Below are positions 56,258 to 64,000 of a DNA stretch of 64,000 nucleotides, piece after piece; the first letter of the stretch is position 1; every line of letters begins with the position of its first letter. The stretch is from the NCBI GenBank assembly GCA_027531565.1, contig JAPZSB010000005.1, positions 124,001 to 188,000 of the forward strand. The letters run 5' to 3'. Source of the DNA: Beijerinckiaceae bacterium. GTDB taxonomy: Bacteria; Pseudomonadota; Alphaproteobacteria; Rhizobiales; Beijerinckiaceae. The notes under the pieces are model-generated. The model worked only from the letters and a program-made list of their open reading frames with translations, did no database searches and had not been told where the DNA came from. The translations under genes were made by a program, and so were the position numbers.

Positions 56258-58201
56258 TCAGCCTTGCGGCATCAGGATACGCTCGAAAAAGGCCCCGGTT
56301 TCCGCATGCGCATCGAGCGGAAAAAGCGCCGAAACGAACTGGTCAGGACGCAGAATGACCACACAACCGCGCGCGGAATCGATGCTCCGATTGACAAAAA
56401 TATTTTGACGATCCGCCGGATCGTTACAGAAAATTTTCTCATAATCGCGGAGCCGGAGGCTGCCGGTCAGCGGCAGGAGAAACGAGGGCATGCGCTCGAT
56501 GGCCAGCGACCGGTGCGGCTTGCGGAAGATCGCGCGGACATCGATCACCGCATCGGCATCGGCGCCGGGCGGCGTGAACCGGCGGACCGGCGAGGCCTCG
56601 CTCTCGAGAAAGCGGCAGAGCCGGGCGATCCCCCCCTCGGGCCCGCCCTCATCATCCGCATCCGCGAAGGCAAACAGCCGCCATCGCCCGTCCGCCTTGA
56701 CGACATGGCCAAGATGCATCGGTCTGGCATCGGCCAGCCGGATGACCGGGGCGGAATGGAACCGCGTGCCGATCGTGAAGCCCGGTGCCAGCGCCTGATG
56801 CCGGGCGTCCTCCGTCAGCAGCGACGGCCGGTATTGGGTGGCGGTTCCGGCGGTATAGCGGCCATGCTGCACGAAATAGCGCTGCGTCTCGGCCGGATCA
56901 TAAGGCAGGCCGGCCGCCGCCGCCTCCTTGGCCTTGCCGAGAATGCCGGCCCATTCCTTGTCGAACTCGATCAGTTCGCGGGCAATGGCTTGTCTCTCCA
57001 CCGAATAGGTGGCGAGCAGCTCCGGCCGGGCGAGGCCGCGCAGCACCTGCGCGAGCTTCCAGCCCAGATTGAAACTGTCCTGCATGGACACATTCATGCC
57101 CTGGCCGGCCTTGGGGCTGTGGGTGTGGCAGGCATCGCCGGCGATGAAGATCCGCGGCAGGCGGCTGGCCGGCGCGCCCTCGGGCCGGTCATCGAAGCGC
57201 GGGCAAAGCCTTTGGCCGATCTCGTAGACCGACCACCACGGAATGTCCTTCACCTCCAGCGTGTAGGGATGGAGGATGCGCCGGGCCGTGACGACGAGAT
57301 CCTCCGCCGTGATCGCCCGCTGGCTGACGCGCTCGCCCTCGGCCAGCTTGTCCAGCTCGACATAGAGCCGGACCATATGGCCGCCCTCCCGCGGGATCAG
57401 CACCATCGAGCCGTCCTTGGCGGACTGGATCAGCGCCTTCATCCGGATATCCGGAAAATCGGTGACGGCGAGCAGGTCCATCACGCCCCAGGCCTGATTG
57501 GCGGAATCGCCCTCGAGCGCGAGGCCCATCGCCCTGCGCACGGCGCTGCGTGCGCCGTCGCAGCCGATGACGAACCGGGCGCGGATCGTCTCGGTCCGGC
57601 CCTCATGCGAGGGGTCGAGCCGTTCGAGGACCGCCGTGACAGGATATGCCGCGCCGAACGGTTGGCTCGCGGCGGCTTCGTCGACATGAAGGGAGATCAA
57701 CCGCCGGCTGTAATGCGGCGCCAGCCGGGCCGGGGCCTTGCGCATCACGTCGAGGTAGAAATCCTGCACGCGGGCCTGGTTGAGGATGACATGCGGGAAT
57801 TCCGACAGGCCGTCCTCCGTGTCCTGCACCCGCCCGGACCGGGCGATCTGGTCCGGCCGGGCCTCGTCCGGCTTCCAGAAGGTGGTCTCGAGGATCCAGC
57901 AGGCCTCGCGGGCCACGCGCTCGGCAAAACCGAACGCCTCGAACATCTCCATCGTGCGGCAGGCAATGCCATCCGCCTGCCCGCGATAGAGCCGGGTCGG
58001 GCGCTGCTCGACGATGCAGGTGCGGATGTCCGGGAAGGCGGCGAGTTGCGCCGCCAGCGTCAGCCCGGCCGGCCCGGTGCCGACAATCAGCACATCCACC
58101 TCGTCCGGAACCGGCCCCGCTGCGCCGCCATGGCGATAGCGCTCGGCCGGGTCATGGTTTTCCGGATCGCCGGGCTCGTAGCCATTCTGGTGGAACTGCA
58201 T
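56258..58201 (-). CDS. FAD-dependent aromatic monooxygenase (phenol 2-monooxygenase / 3-hydroxybenzoate 4-monooxygenase type)
   Basis: This is a class A flavin hydroxylase (647 aa) that adds an OH group to a phenolic ring using NAD(P)H and O2. The FAD fold is VLIVGTGPAGLTLAAQLA (about 37-54), with GCDGARSAVRR (the DG motif) mid-protein and IFIAGDACHTHSPKAGQGMN as the second FAD contact, in two parts. A C-terminal thioredoxin-like domain (about residues 450-640) places it with the larger phenol hydroxylase and MobA enzymes rather than with 400-aa PobA. It is divergent from a MarR regulator and shares a palindromic control region. No ring-cleavage gene is nearby, so the substrate is uncertain. 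Confidence 0.9.
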   Translation of the reverse strand: MQFHQNGYEPGDPENHDPAERYRHGGAAGPVPDEVDVLIVGTGPAGLTLAAQLAAFPDIRTCIVEQRPTRLYRGQADGIACRTMEMFEAFGFAERVAREACWILETTFWKPDEARPDQIARSGRVQDTEDGLSEFPHVILNQARVQDFYLDVMRKAPARLAPHYSRRLISLHVDEAAASQPFGAAYPVTAVLERLDPSHEGRTETIRARFVIGCDGARSAVRRAMGLALEGDSANQAWGVMDLLAVTDFPDIRMKALIQSAKDGSMVLIPREGGHMVRLYVELDKLAEGERVSQRAITAEDLVVTARRILHPYTLEVKDIPWWSVYEIGQRLCPRFDDRPEGAPASRLPRIFIAGDACHTHSPKAGQGMNVSMQDSFNLGWKLAQVLRGLARPELLATYSVERQAIARELIEFDKEWAGILGKAKEAAAAGLPYDPAETQRYFVQHGRYTAGTATQYRPSLLTEDARHQALAPGFTIGTRFHSAPVIRLADARPMHLGHVVKADGRWRLFAFADADDEGGPEGGIARLCRFLESEASPVRRFTPPGADADAVIDVRAIFRKPHRSLAIERMPSFLLPLTGSLRLRDYEKIFCNDPADRQNIFVNRSIDSARGCVVILRPDQFVSALFPLDAHAETGAFFERILMPQG

Positions 58202-58275
58202 GATGGCTTGCCTCCCTCGCGCTCAATCGGCCGGCGCTGTTCAGGCTGCTGGACGCCCTGGCCTGATAATGATAC

Positions 58276-58296
58276 GTACACTGATTATCAGTATAC
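58276..58296. promoter_or_regulatory. MarR operator candidate (21-bp near-perfect palindrome)
   Basis: The core ACTGAT-T-ATCAGT (58280-58292) is a perfect 13-bp palindrome. Flanking bases extend it to 58276-58296 with a single mismatched pair. TGATAAT (58264-58270) and ATTATCA (58284-58290) add a second, overlapping inverted repeat. A minus-strand TTGACA (58302-58297) abuts it, so binding would block the hydroxylase promoter. The plus-strand TATACT (58292-58297) could be a -10 for marR. Confidence 0.62.
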
Positions 58297-58310
58297 TGTC
58301 AATTTAGGTG

Positions 58311-58409
58311 GCGTTGCGAGCGACGGGAAGAAACCCGCCCTTGCCCGGTTCTCCGGGCATGGGCCAGGCGCGAAGGCGCCGCCGAGTAGCCGCGCAGCGG
58401 CGTTGCGAG
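58311..58409 (+). other. Structured marR leader with two hairpins and a direct repeat
   Basis: GCGTTGCGAG occurs at 58311-58320 and again at 58400-58409; with the next ten bases, 18 of 20 positions agree. Between the copies are GCCCGG-TTCT-CCGGGC (58343-58358) and GGCGC-GAAG-GCGCC (58367-58380). The block would be part of the marR transcript leader. Its function is unknown; a small repeat element or an RNA structure are both possible. Confidence 0.4.
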
Positions 58410-58429
58410 GGACCGGAAGGAAAAGAGAG

Positions 58430-58891
58430 ATGCACGATCATTCCGATATGCCCGGCCATCTCGCGCGGCGTTTCCAGCAGATCGCGGTGGCGATCTTCCA
58501 CGAGGAGGCGGAGGCGGCAGGGTTTGACCTGACGCCGGTGCAGTATGTCGCGCTGGCGGTCCTGCGGCAGCATCCCGGCATCGACCAGGCCACATTGGCC
58601 GGTCTGATCGCCTATGACCGCACGACCATCGGCGGGGTGATCGACCGTCTTGTGCAGAAAGGCCTGATGGCGCGGGCGATCAGCCCGAAGGACCGGCGGG
58701 CCCATGTGCTGCACCTGACGGAGGCGGGGCTGGCCACACTGGAGGGAATCCAGCCGGCCGTGGAGGCGGCGCAACGCAGGATGGTGGCGGGGCTGGAACC
58801 GGCGGAAGTGACCGAGTTCATCCGCCTGTTCCGGAAAGCGATTGCCGCCGCGACCGAGCGCAGCCGCGTGCCCGCCAAGCCGGCGCCCTGA
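58430..58891 (+). CDS. MarR family transcriptional regulator
   Basis: This is a winged-helix repressor (153 aa). Helices around TPVQYVALAVLRQHPGIDQ, the recognition helix AYDRTTIGGVIDRLVQKG (in which TTIGGVIDRL contacts DNA) and the wing AISPKDRRAHVLHLTEAG are typical. ATG 58430 has GGAAGG upstream. It is divergent from the flavin hydroxylase and very probably represses it through the palindrome at 58276, releasing on binding a phenolic ligand. That regulatory link is inference from position. Confidence 0.92.
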   Translation: MHDHSDMPGHLARRFQQIAVAIFHEEAEAAGFDLTPVQYVALAVLRQHPGIDQATLAGLIAYDRTTIGGVIDRLVQKGLMARAISPKDRRAHVLHLTEAGLATLEGIQPAVEAAQRRMVAGLEPAEVTEFIRLFRKAIAAATERSRVPAKPAP

Positions 58892-58902
58892 GGGCGGGGC
58901 GG

Positions 58903-59781
58903 TTACCCGACAGGGATGACATCCACCGTGTGATGGCCGGATTGCCCGCCGACCATCCGGCTGACGCCCCGGATCGGCGCGACATCGGAATAATCGCGGC
59001 CATAGCCGACAAGGATGTGATCGTCGGCTACGGCCATGGCATTGGTCGGGTCATATTCAAGCCAGCCGATGCCGTTGCCGCACCAGACGCGCACCCAGGC
59101 ATGCATGGCATCGGCGCCGGGCAGGCGCTCTTCGCCCGGGGGCGGCAGGGTGCGCAGGAACCCGCTGACATAGCCGGCGGGAATGCCGACCGCGCGCAGG
59201 CTGGCGATCATGATCTGGCTGTAATCCTGGCAGACGCCGCGCCCGGCCTCGAAGGCAGCGAGCGGGGGCGTGTCGACATCGGTGGCCGTATCGTCGAATT
59301 CCATATGCGCCGAGAGCGCCGCGCCGATGGCCCGCATCGCTTCGACGGGGCTCATGTCCGGCAGCACGGCGGCCATCGCGAAGTCGCGGAAGGGCAGGAG
59401 ATCGGGAATGCGCGGCGAGGGGGCTAGGAAATGGAGCGGTGAATCCGGCCCGAGGTCATTCAGGCCTCCCAGTTCCCGCCGCATCCGGTCGATCGACGGG
59501 GCGACATCAAGGACCGGCAGCGCGCTGTGCCGCTCGACATAGGCGAGGAGCCGGAGGTCGATCTCGGCATGATCCTCGTGGAAATGGAGGGAATGGACGA
59601 TGTTGCCGAAGAAATCCGTCCGGACCGCGCGTTCCGGGGTGTCGGGCTCGACATCAAGCCGCGCCGCCACCAGCCTTTGCATGCCGGGCACCGTGCGCGG
59701 TTGCAGGCGCAGCAGGTGCCGGGCCTGCGCGACAGGATGGGCATAGGCATAACCGAGCCGGAGGGTGATCTCGTATTGCAT
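58903..59781 (-). CDS. Transglutaminase-like cysteine protease/amidase family protein
   Basis: This 292-aa protein has an N-terminal bacterial transglutaminase-associated domain (YEITLRLGYAYAHPV) and a transglutaminase core with a complete triad: Cys184 in GVCQDYSQ, His227 in DAMHAWVRVW and Asp244 in EYDPTN. There is no signal peptide. It is third in a leftward cluster after the ATP-grasp/alpha-E protein (6-bp gap) and the DUF2126 protein. This trio is widespread in proteobacteria and has been proposed to build and cut an amide- or peptide-linked product; its actual substrate is not known. Confidence 0.92.
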   Translation of the reverse strand: MQYEITLRLGYAYAHPVAQARHLLRLQPRTVPGMQRLVAARLDVEPDTPERAVRTDFFGNIVHSLHFHEDHAEIDLRLLAYVERHSALPVLDVAPSIDRMRRELGGLNDLGPDSPLHFLAPSPRIPDLLPFRDFAMAAVLPDMSPVEAMRAIGAALSAHMEFDDTATDVDTPPLAAFEAGRGVCQDYSQIMIASLRAVGIPAGYVSGFLRTLPPPGEERLPGADAMHAWVRVWCGNGIGWLEYDPTNAMAVADDHILVGYGRDYSDVAPIRGVSRMVGGQSGHHTVDVIPVG

Positions 59782-59787
59782 CGGCGC

Positions 59788-62172
59788 TCAGGCGAAATAC
59801 GTGTCGGTCAGGGAGTCCGACAGCCCGGCAATGCGCCATTTCAGATCGAGCAGCCATTCCGGCGTAATGGCCTCGGCCGGCATCGTTGCCACATCGGCAC
59901 GCAGCTTGAGCAGGGCCTGTCCGAGTGGCGAGAGGCGGTTCTCGCGGCGCGAACCGGGCAGCAGGTCGATATGGGCCTGCATCCGCTCCAGTTCGAACAG
60001 GATCGAGCGGGGGTTCAGCGAGTCGAGGACCATCAGGTCGCACACGCTTTCCGGCACCGCCATGGCATAGCGGCGGCGATGCGTCATCACGCTGTCGCCG
60101 ACCTCGATCATCAGGTCGAGCGCGCCGTCCGGCGCATCGGCCGGGATCATCGCGGCGAGCCAGTCCGCCATGCCGATCGCGCGCTCGATCGCCTGCCCGA
60201 TCGTCAGGAAGCGCCAGCCCATGGCGCGGTACATGTTCTCGTGCACCAGCCCGGAAAACCCGGTGAGCTTGCGGATCAGCACGCTGATCGCCCGGGCGGC
60301 ATCGTCACCCGGCTGGACCTGCCGGCCGATCTGCTCGGCGGAATGGGCGAGATCGACCAGCGCCGACCACCCATCGAGCGAGAACCGGTCGCGGATCTTG
60401 CCTGCGCTTGTCACGGCCGACTGGATGGTCGAATTGACCTCGGACGGGAGCGGCTGGGCCAGGTCCATCCCGTAGGTCTCGAGCAGCCCGGCCACGCGCT
60501 GCAGCAGCGGCGCATCGGTGTCGGCGCTCTCCGCGAGGCGGCCGTGATAGGCCCGCAGCAGGCGCAGCATGCCCTCGGTGCGCTCGACATACCGGCCGAG
60601 CCAGAACAGGTTGTCCGCCGCGCGGGCGGGCAGGGTGCCCGGCTGCTTGCGGATGAAGGCCGCGCCGTCCTTGCGCAGGAGGCTGGGTTCCGGCACCGGC
60701 CGGTCACCGACGATCCAGACATCGGCGACCGTCGAGCCATGCCGCATGGCGATGCTGCCCGGTTCGAGCGTCTGCCCGACGCGCGCGAAGCCGCCGGGCA
60801 TGACGCGCCAGCCCTCCGGCGTCCGGGCGAGGAAGACGCGCAGGGTCATCGGTCGGGGTGCGAGAACGCCGTCCTTCCAGGCGGGCGTGGTCGAGAGCCG
60901 GACGGCTTCCTGCCCGACCAGCTCATGCCGCTCCTCGTCGAGCCAGCTTTCAAGCGCGGCGCCATCCGGCTGCAGGCCGCCCTGCGGGTCGAGTTCGATC
61001 GGCAGGCGGTTGGCATTGGCCCGGGAAATCACCAGCCGGTGGCGGTTCTCGCGGACATAGCGATATTCCGCTTCCTGCCCGCACCACCAGGTCGCGACAT
61101 TCGGAATGGCGAGGCTCTCGCCGCGCAGCCGCTCGCAGAGACGGGGCAGGAAGGCGAGGAAGGCCTGCGTTTCCAGCGCGCCGGCGCCGAGCGCATTCGC
61201 CATCGTCACCTCGCCGGCGCGGATCGCCTCCAGCAGGCCGGGCGTGCCGAGGCGGGAGCGCTCGTCGAGTTCGAGCGGGTCGCACCACGGGCTTTCGAGC
61301 CGCCGCCACAGCACGCTGATCGGCTGCGGCCCGTCGATGGTGCGCACCTTGAGCTGCTGGTCCTCGACGATGAGATCCTCGCCCTCCAGCAGCGACAGGC
61401 CGAGATAGCGGGCGATATAGGCCTGCTCGTAATAGGTCTCGTTGAACAGGCCGGACGTCAGCAGCCCGACGCTGCCCGTGCCCGGCATGCGCAGCCGGTC
61501 CAGCGCATCGCGGAAGGCGCCGAAGAAGCCGGCAAGGCGATGCACGTTCGACTGACGGTAGATCTCGGTGAAAACGCGCGAGGTCGCCACGCGCGTTTCC
61601 AGGGCGAAGCCGGCGCCCGAGGGCGCCTCGGTCCGGTCGCCCAGAACCCACCAGCCGCCATCCTCGCCGCGGCCGAGATCCATCGCGATGAAATGCAGGA
61701 AATGCCCCGAGGCCGGCTTCACCCCGACAAGCGGGCGCAGCCAGTGCGGGTTGGCGGCGAGCAGGGTGCCCGGCAGGTCGCCGCTCGCCAGCAGCCGGTT
61801 CTCGCCGTAGATATCGGCCATCACCGCCTCGAGCAGTTCGGCGCGCTGCACCAGCCCGCCGGCCAGCGCCTGCCATTCGCTCTCGGCGAGGATGACCGGC
61901 ACATGGCTCAGCGGCCAGTCCCGGCTGGCGACATCGCCCTTGCCATAATGCCGGTAATAGACGCCGGCATCGCGCAGATACTGGTCGCCGCGGCCGAACC
62001 GGGCGGCGGTCTCCGCCGGCGAGAGTGCGGACAGGTGGGCGAGCAGCGGCAGCCACGGCGCGCGGATCCGGCCGTCCGGCCCGATCATCTCGTCCGGAAT
62101 GCCGTCCAGCGGCCGATAACCCGCCACCAGCGGGGACAAACCGTCCGCCGTTTCGCGGGAAGCCGCACTCAT
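59788..62172 (-). CDS. Circularly permuted ATP-grasp (type 2) / alpha-E domain fusion protein
   Basis: This 794-aa two-part protein has a circularly permuted ATP-grasp peptide-ligase-like domain in its N-terminal half (about residues 60-470; [37 protein letters not shown] in parts, [24 protein letters not shown]). An alpha-E (DUF403) helical domain forms the C-terminal half (about 490-790; [30 protein letters not shown] in parts). In many genomes these are two genes; here they are fused. ATG 62172 overlaps the DUF2126 stop (ATGA). A ligase forming an amide bond is expected. Confidence 0.92.
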   Translation of the reverse strand: MSAASRETADGLSPLVAGYRPLDGIPDEMIGPDGRIRAPWLPLLAHLSALSPAETAARFGRGDQYLRDAGVYYRHYGKGDVASRDWPLSHVPVILAESEWQALAGGLVQRAELLEAVMADIYGENRLLASGDLPGTLLAANPHWLRPLVGVKPASGHFLHFIAMDLGRGEDGGWWVLGDRTEAPSGAGFALETRVATSRVFTEIYRQSNVHRLAGFFGAFRDALDRLRMPGTGSVGLLTSGLFNETYYEQAYIARYLGLSLLEGEDLIVEDQQLKVRTIDGPQPISVLWRRLESPWCDPLELDERSRLGTPGLLEAIRAGEVTMANALGAGALETQAFLAFLPRLCERLRGESLAIPNVATWWCGQEAEYRYVRENRHRLVISRANANRLPIELDPQGGLQPDGAALESWLDEERHELVGQEAVRLSTTPAWKDGVLAPRPMTLRVFLARTPEGWRVMPGGFARVGQTLEPGSIAMRHGSTVADVWIVGDRPVPEPSLLRKDGAAFIRKQPGTLPARAADNLFWLGRYVERTEGMLRLLRAYHGRLAESADTDAPLLQRVAGLLETYGMDLAQPLPSEVNSTIQSAVTSAGKIRDRFSLDGWSALVDLAHSAEQIGRQVQPGDDAARAISVLIRKLTGFSGLVHENMYRAMGWRFLTIGQAIERAIGMADWLAAMIPADAPDGALDLMIEVGDSVMTHRRRYAMAVPESVCDLMVLDSLNPRSILFELERMQAHIDLLPGSRRENRLSPLGQALLKLRADVATMPAEAITPEWLLDLKWRIAGLSDSLTDTYFA

Positions 62173-64000
62173 GAGACAGATCCCGGAGGCATCCGGAGGT
62201 CAAGGGTCATCGGGAATTCGGGATGCGGTTGCGTGCGGGCCGGAACATAGGAGCCGGCAGAATGGCCATAAGGCTCGAACCGGGCAAGACGCCGGGCCTG
62301 CGCTTCGTTCGAATTGACGGGAAAGGTCTCGTAGTTCCGCCCGCCGGGATGCGCGACGTGGTAGACGCAGCCGCCGAGCGCGCGGCCGGAATGGGTATCG
62401 AACACGTCGAAGGTGAGGGGCGTATCCACCGGCAGGACCGGGTGCAGCCCGTTCGGCGGCTGCCAGGCCTTGTAGCGCACGCCGCCGACGCCGATTCCGC
62501 TCGACCCGATGCGCGTCAGCGGCACCAGCCGCCGGTTGCAGGCGACATGATAGCGCGACGGATCACCCGTCATCAGCTTGACCTGCAGCCGCTCCACCGA
62601 GGAATCGACGAAGCGCACCGTGCCACCGATGGCGCCGGTCTCGCCCAGCACATGCCACGGCTCCAGCGCCTGCCGGACCTCCAGCTTCACGCCCTCGAAC
62701 TCCACCTCTCCGCAGGTCGGGAAGCGGAACTCGAACTGCGCTTCATACCATTCCGGCAGCAGCGGGAAGCCATGGCGGCCGAGATCGTCCAGCACTTCGA
62801 GGAAGTCGGCCCAGATCATGTGGGGCAGCATGAAACGGTCATGCAGTTGCGTGCCCCAGCGCGTGAGCGGGCCATCCAGTGGCGCCTGCCACAGCCGGGC
62901 GATCAGCGCGCGGATCAGCACCTGCTGCGCCAGGCTCATCCGGGCATTGGGCGGCATCTCGAAGCCGCGGAATTCGACAAGGCCAAGCCGCCCCGTCGGG
63001 CCATCCGGCGAGAACAGCTTGTCGATGCAGATTTCGGCCCGGTGCGTGTTGCCGGTGACATCGACCAGCATGTTGCGGAGCAGCCGGTCGACCAGCCATG
63101 GCGGCGGGGCCTGCCCCTCGCCGGGGCGGGGGATCTGCCGCAGCGCGATTTCCAGCTCGTAGAGGCTGTCATGCCGGGCCTCGTCGATCCGCGGCGCCTG
63201 GCTGGTCGGGCCGATGAAGAGGCCGGAAAACAGGTAGGACAGGCTGGGATGGCGGTTCCAGTGCAGGATGAGGCTGCGCAGCAGGTCGGGCCGGCGCAGG
63301 AACGGGCTGTCGAGCGGCGTCGCCCCGCCGACAACTACGTGATTTCCGCCGCCGGTCCCGCAATGGCGGCCATCGATCATGAATTTGTCGGCGCCGAGCC
63401 GGCAGAGCCGTGCTTCCTCGTAGATCGCCTCGCTCGTGGCCACGCATTCGCCCCAGCTCGAGGCGGGATGGATGTTCACCTCGATGACGCCGGGATCGGG
63501 CGCGACGCGGATCACGTTGAGCCGCGGATCGTTCGGCGGGGAATAGCCCTCGATATGCACCGCGAGGCCCCGGCCGGCGACCTTCTCCTCGATGATCGCG
63601 AGCAGTTCGAGGTAATCCTCGGCCCGCTCCACGGGCGGCATGAAGATGCAGATCCGGCCATCACGCACTTCGATCGACATCGCCGTGCGAACGGCCGGCC
63701 CCTCGGAGACAAGCTGCTGCTCCGCCCGTTCCTGGCCCGGAGCAGCGCTCTCGACCGAAACGAAGGCCTGCCCGGCCGGGTCGGGCCGCTGGCGCGGCTC
63801 GAAAACCGGGAGATCACCGGAAATCGCGGTCGGATCGATCGGATAGGTATAGGGATAAGAGGCCGCCGGCACATGCGGCAGCGCCTTGAGCGGCAGGCGG
63901 AACCCGGCCGGGCTGTCGCCGGGAATGAGAGTCAGCTTGCCGCGCCGCGTCTGCCATTTCTCGCTCCGCCACGGACGATGCTGCGCCTGCGCCCGCTGCA
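62169..64000 (-). CDS. DUF2126 transglutaminase-family protein (partial, 5' end off window)
   Basis: This is the C-terminal part (about 610 codons) of a large protein that in relatives is about 1,100 aa, with a transglutaminase domain followed by DUF2126. Reading continues in frame from the window edge ([20 protein letters not shown] near 63930), so the GTG at 63872 is internal and not a start. DUF2126 landmarks include [21 protein letters not shown] in parts, [20 protein letters not shown] in parts, [12 protein letters not shown] and [31 protein letters not shown] in parts. It leads the three-gene amidoligase/transglutaminase cluster and is coupled to the next gene by ATGA. Confidence 0.93.
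   Translation of the reverse strand, partial: QRAQAQHRPWRSEKWQTRRGKLTLIPGDSPAGFRLPLKALPHVPAASYPYTYPIDPTAISGDLPVFEPRQRPDPAGQAFVSVESAAPGQERAEQQLVSEGPAVRTAMSIEVRDGRICIFMPPVERAEDYLELLAIIEEKVAGRGLAVHIEGYSPPNDPRLNVIRVAPDPGVIEVNIHPASSWGECVATSEAIYEEARLCRLGADKFMIDGRHCGTGGGNHVVVGGATPLDSPFLRRPDLLRSLILHWNRHPSLSYLFSGLFIGPTSQAPRIDEARHDSLYELEIALRQIPRPGEGQAPPPWLVDRLLRNMLVDVTGNTHRAEICIDKLFSPDGPTGRLGLVEFRGFEMPPNARMSLAQQVLIRALIARLWQAPLDGPLTRWGTQLHDRFMLPHMIWADFLEVLDDLGRHGFPLLPEWYEAQFEFRFPTCGEVEFEGVKLEVRQALEPWHVLGETGAIGGTVRFVDSSVERLQVKLMTGDPSRYHVACNRRLVPLTRIGSSGIGVGGVRYKAWQPPNGLHPVLPVDTPLTFDVFDTHSGRALGGCVYHVAHPGGRNYETFPVNSNEAQARRLARFEPYGHSAGSYVPARTQPHPEFPMTLDLRMPPGSVS

Noticed and set aside
62169-63872. DUF2126 gene as a complete gene starting at GTG 63872
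   Set aside because: The frame continues upstream to the window edge with typical DUF2126-family sequence, so the GTG is internal.

Overview
The window is a GC-rich, tightly packed stretch of a chromosome that looks alphaproteobacterial, probably Hyphomicrobiales or a near relative. Four things point that way: an iolRCDEB operon whose IolC carries a fused DUF2090 domain, a GGAA-N6-TTCC inositol-repressor site, a DUF2126/circularly permuted ATP-grasp/transglutaminase cluster, and a RuBisCO-like protein paired with a DUF1537 kinase. This is inference from gene content; there is no rRNA or other marker. I found 53 protein-coding genes, no RNA genes and no CRISPR array. Most of the DNA encodes uptake and catabolism of small organic molecules, and many operon junctions use ATGA, GTGA or TGATG overlaps.

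Layout. Bases 1-1582 (minus) hold an SDR dehydrogenase running off the left edge and an orphan tripartite-tricarboxylate-type (Bug) binding protein with a recognisable promoter and operator. Bases 1831-2095 are a MITE-like element with terminal inverted repeats and a TA (or CTAG) duplication, inserted directly against the start codon of a RuBisCO-like protein (2100-3362). A DUF1537 sugar-acid kinase follows; the pair matches the 3-oxo-isoapionate branch of D-apionate catabolism. Bases 4728-11084 hold an SDR divergent from an IclR regulator that leads an operon of thiolase, acyl-CoA synthetase, a tandem PPC-domain protein and an SDR. Bases 11091-21010 hold three FAD-dependent amine/amino-acid oxidoreductase-like genes, an SDR and a complete peptide/opine-type ABC importer with a fused double ATPase.

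Bases 21137-25772 are the most unusual part: a periplasmic molybdenum hydroxylase of the isoquinoline-oxidoreductase type (two subunits) in one operon with soxX, soxY, soxZ and soxA. No soxB or soxCD is present, and SoxY lacks its usual GGCGG C-terminal arm (it ends AACTEE). Bases 25777-35964 hold an SNase-like membrane protein, an M20 peptidase, a penicillin-acylase-type Ntn hydrolase and a second peptide-type ABC importer, which together suggest import and hydrolysis of an N-acylated compound.

Bases 35934-53654 form an inositol island. A divergent promoter pair carrying an IolR-type operator (43022-43035) drives iolR-iolC-iolD-iolE-iolB rightward. Leftward it drives SDR-iolG-inositol monophosphatase-like phosphatase-FbpABC-type importer. 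A second FbpABC-type importer faces the iol operon from the right. Phosphatase and importer in the same transcription unit suggest uptake of a phosphorylated inositol compound. iolA is not in the window.

Bases 53876-64000 hold a glutathione-dependent formaldehyde dehydrogenase, DNA polymerase IV, an aromatic flavin hydroxylase divergent from a MarR regulator with a 21-bp operator-like palindrome, and the three-gene amidoligase/transglutaminase cluster, whose first gene runs off the right edge.
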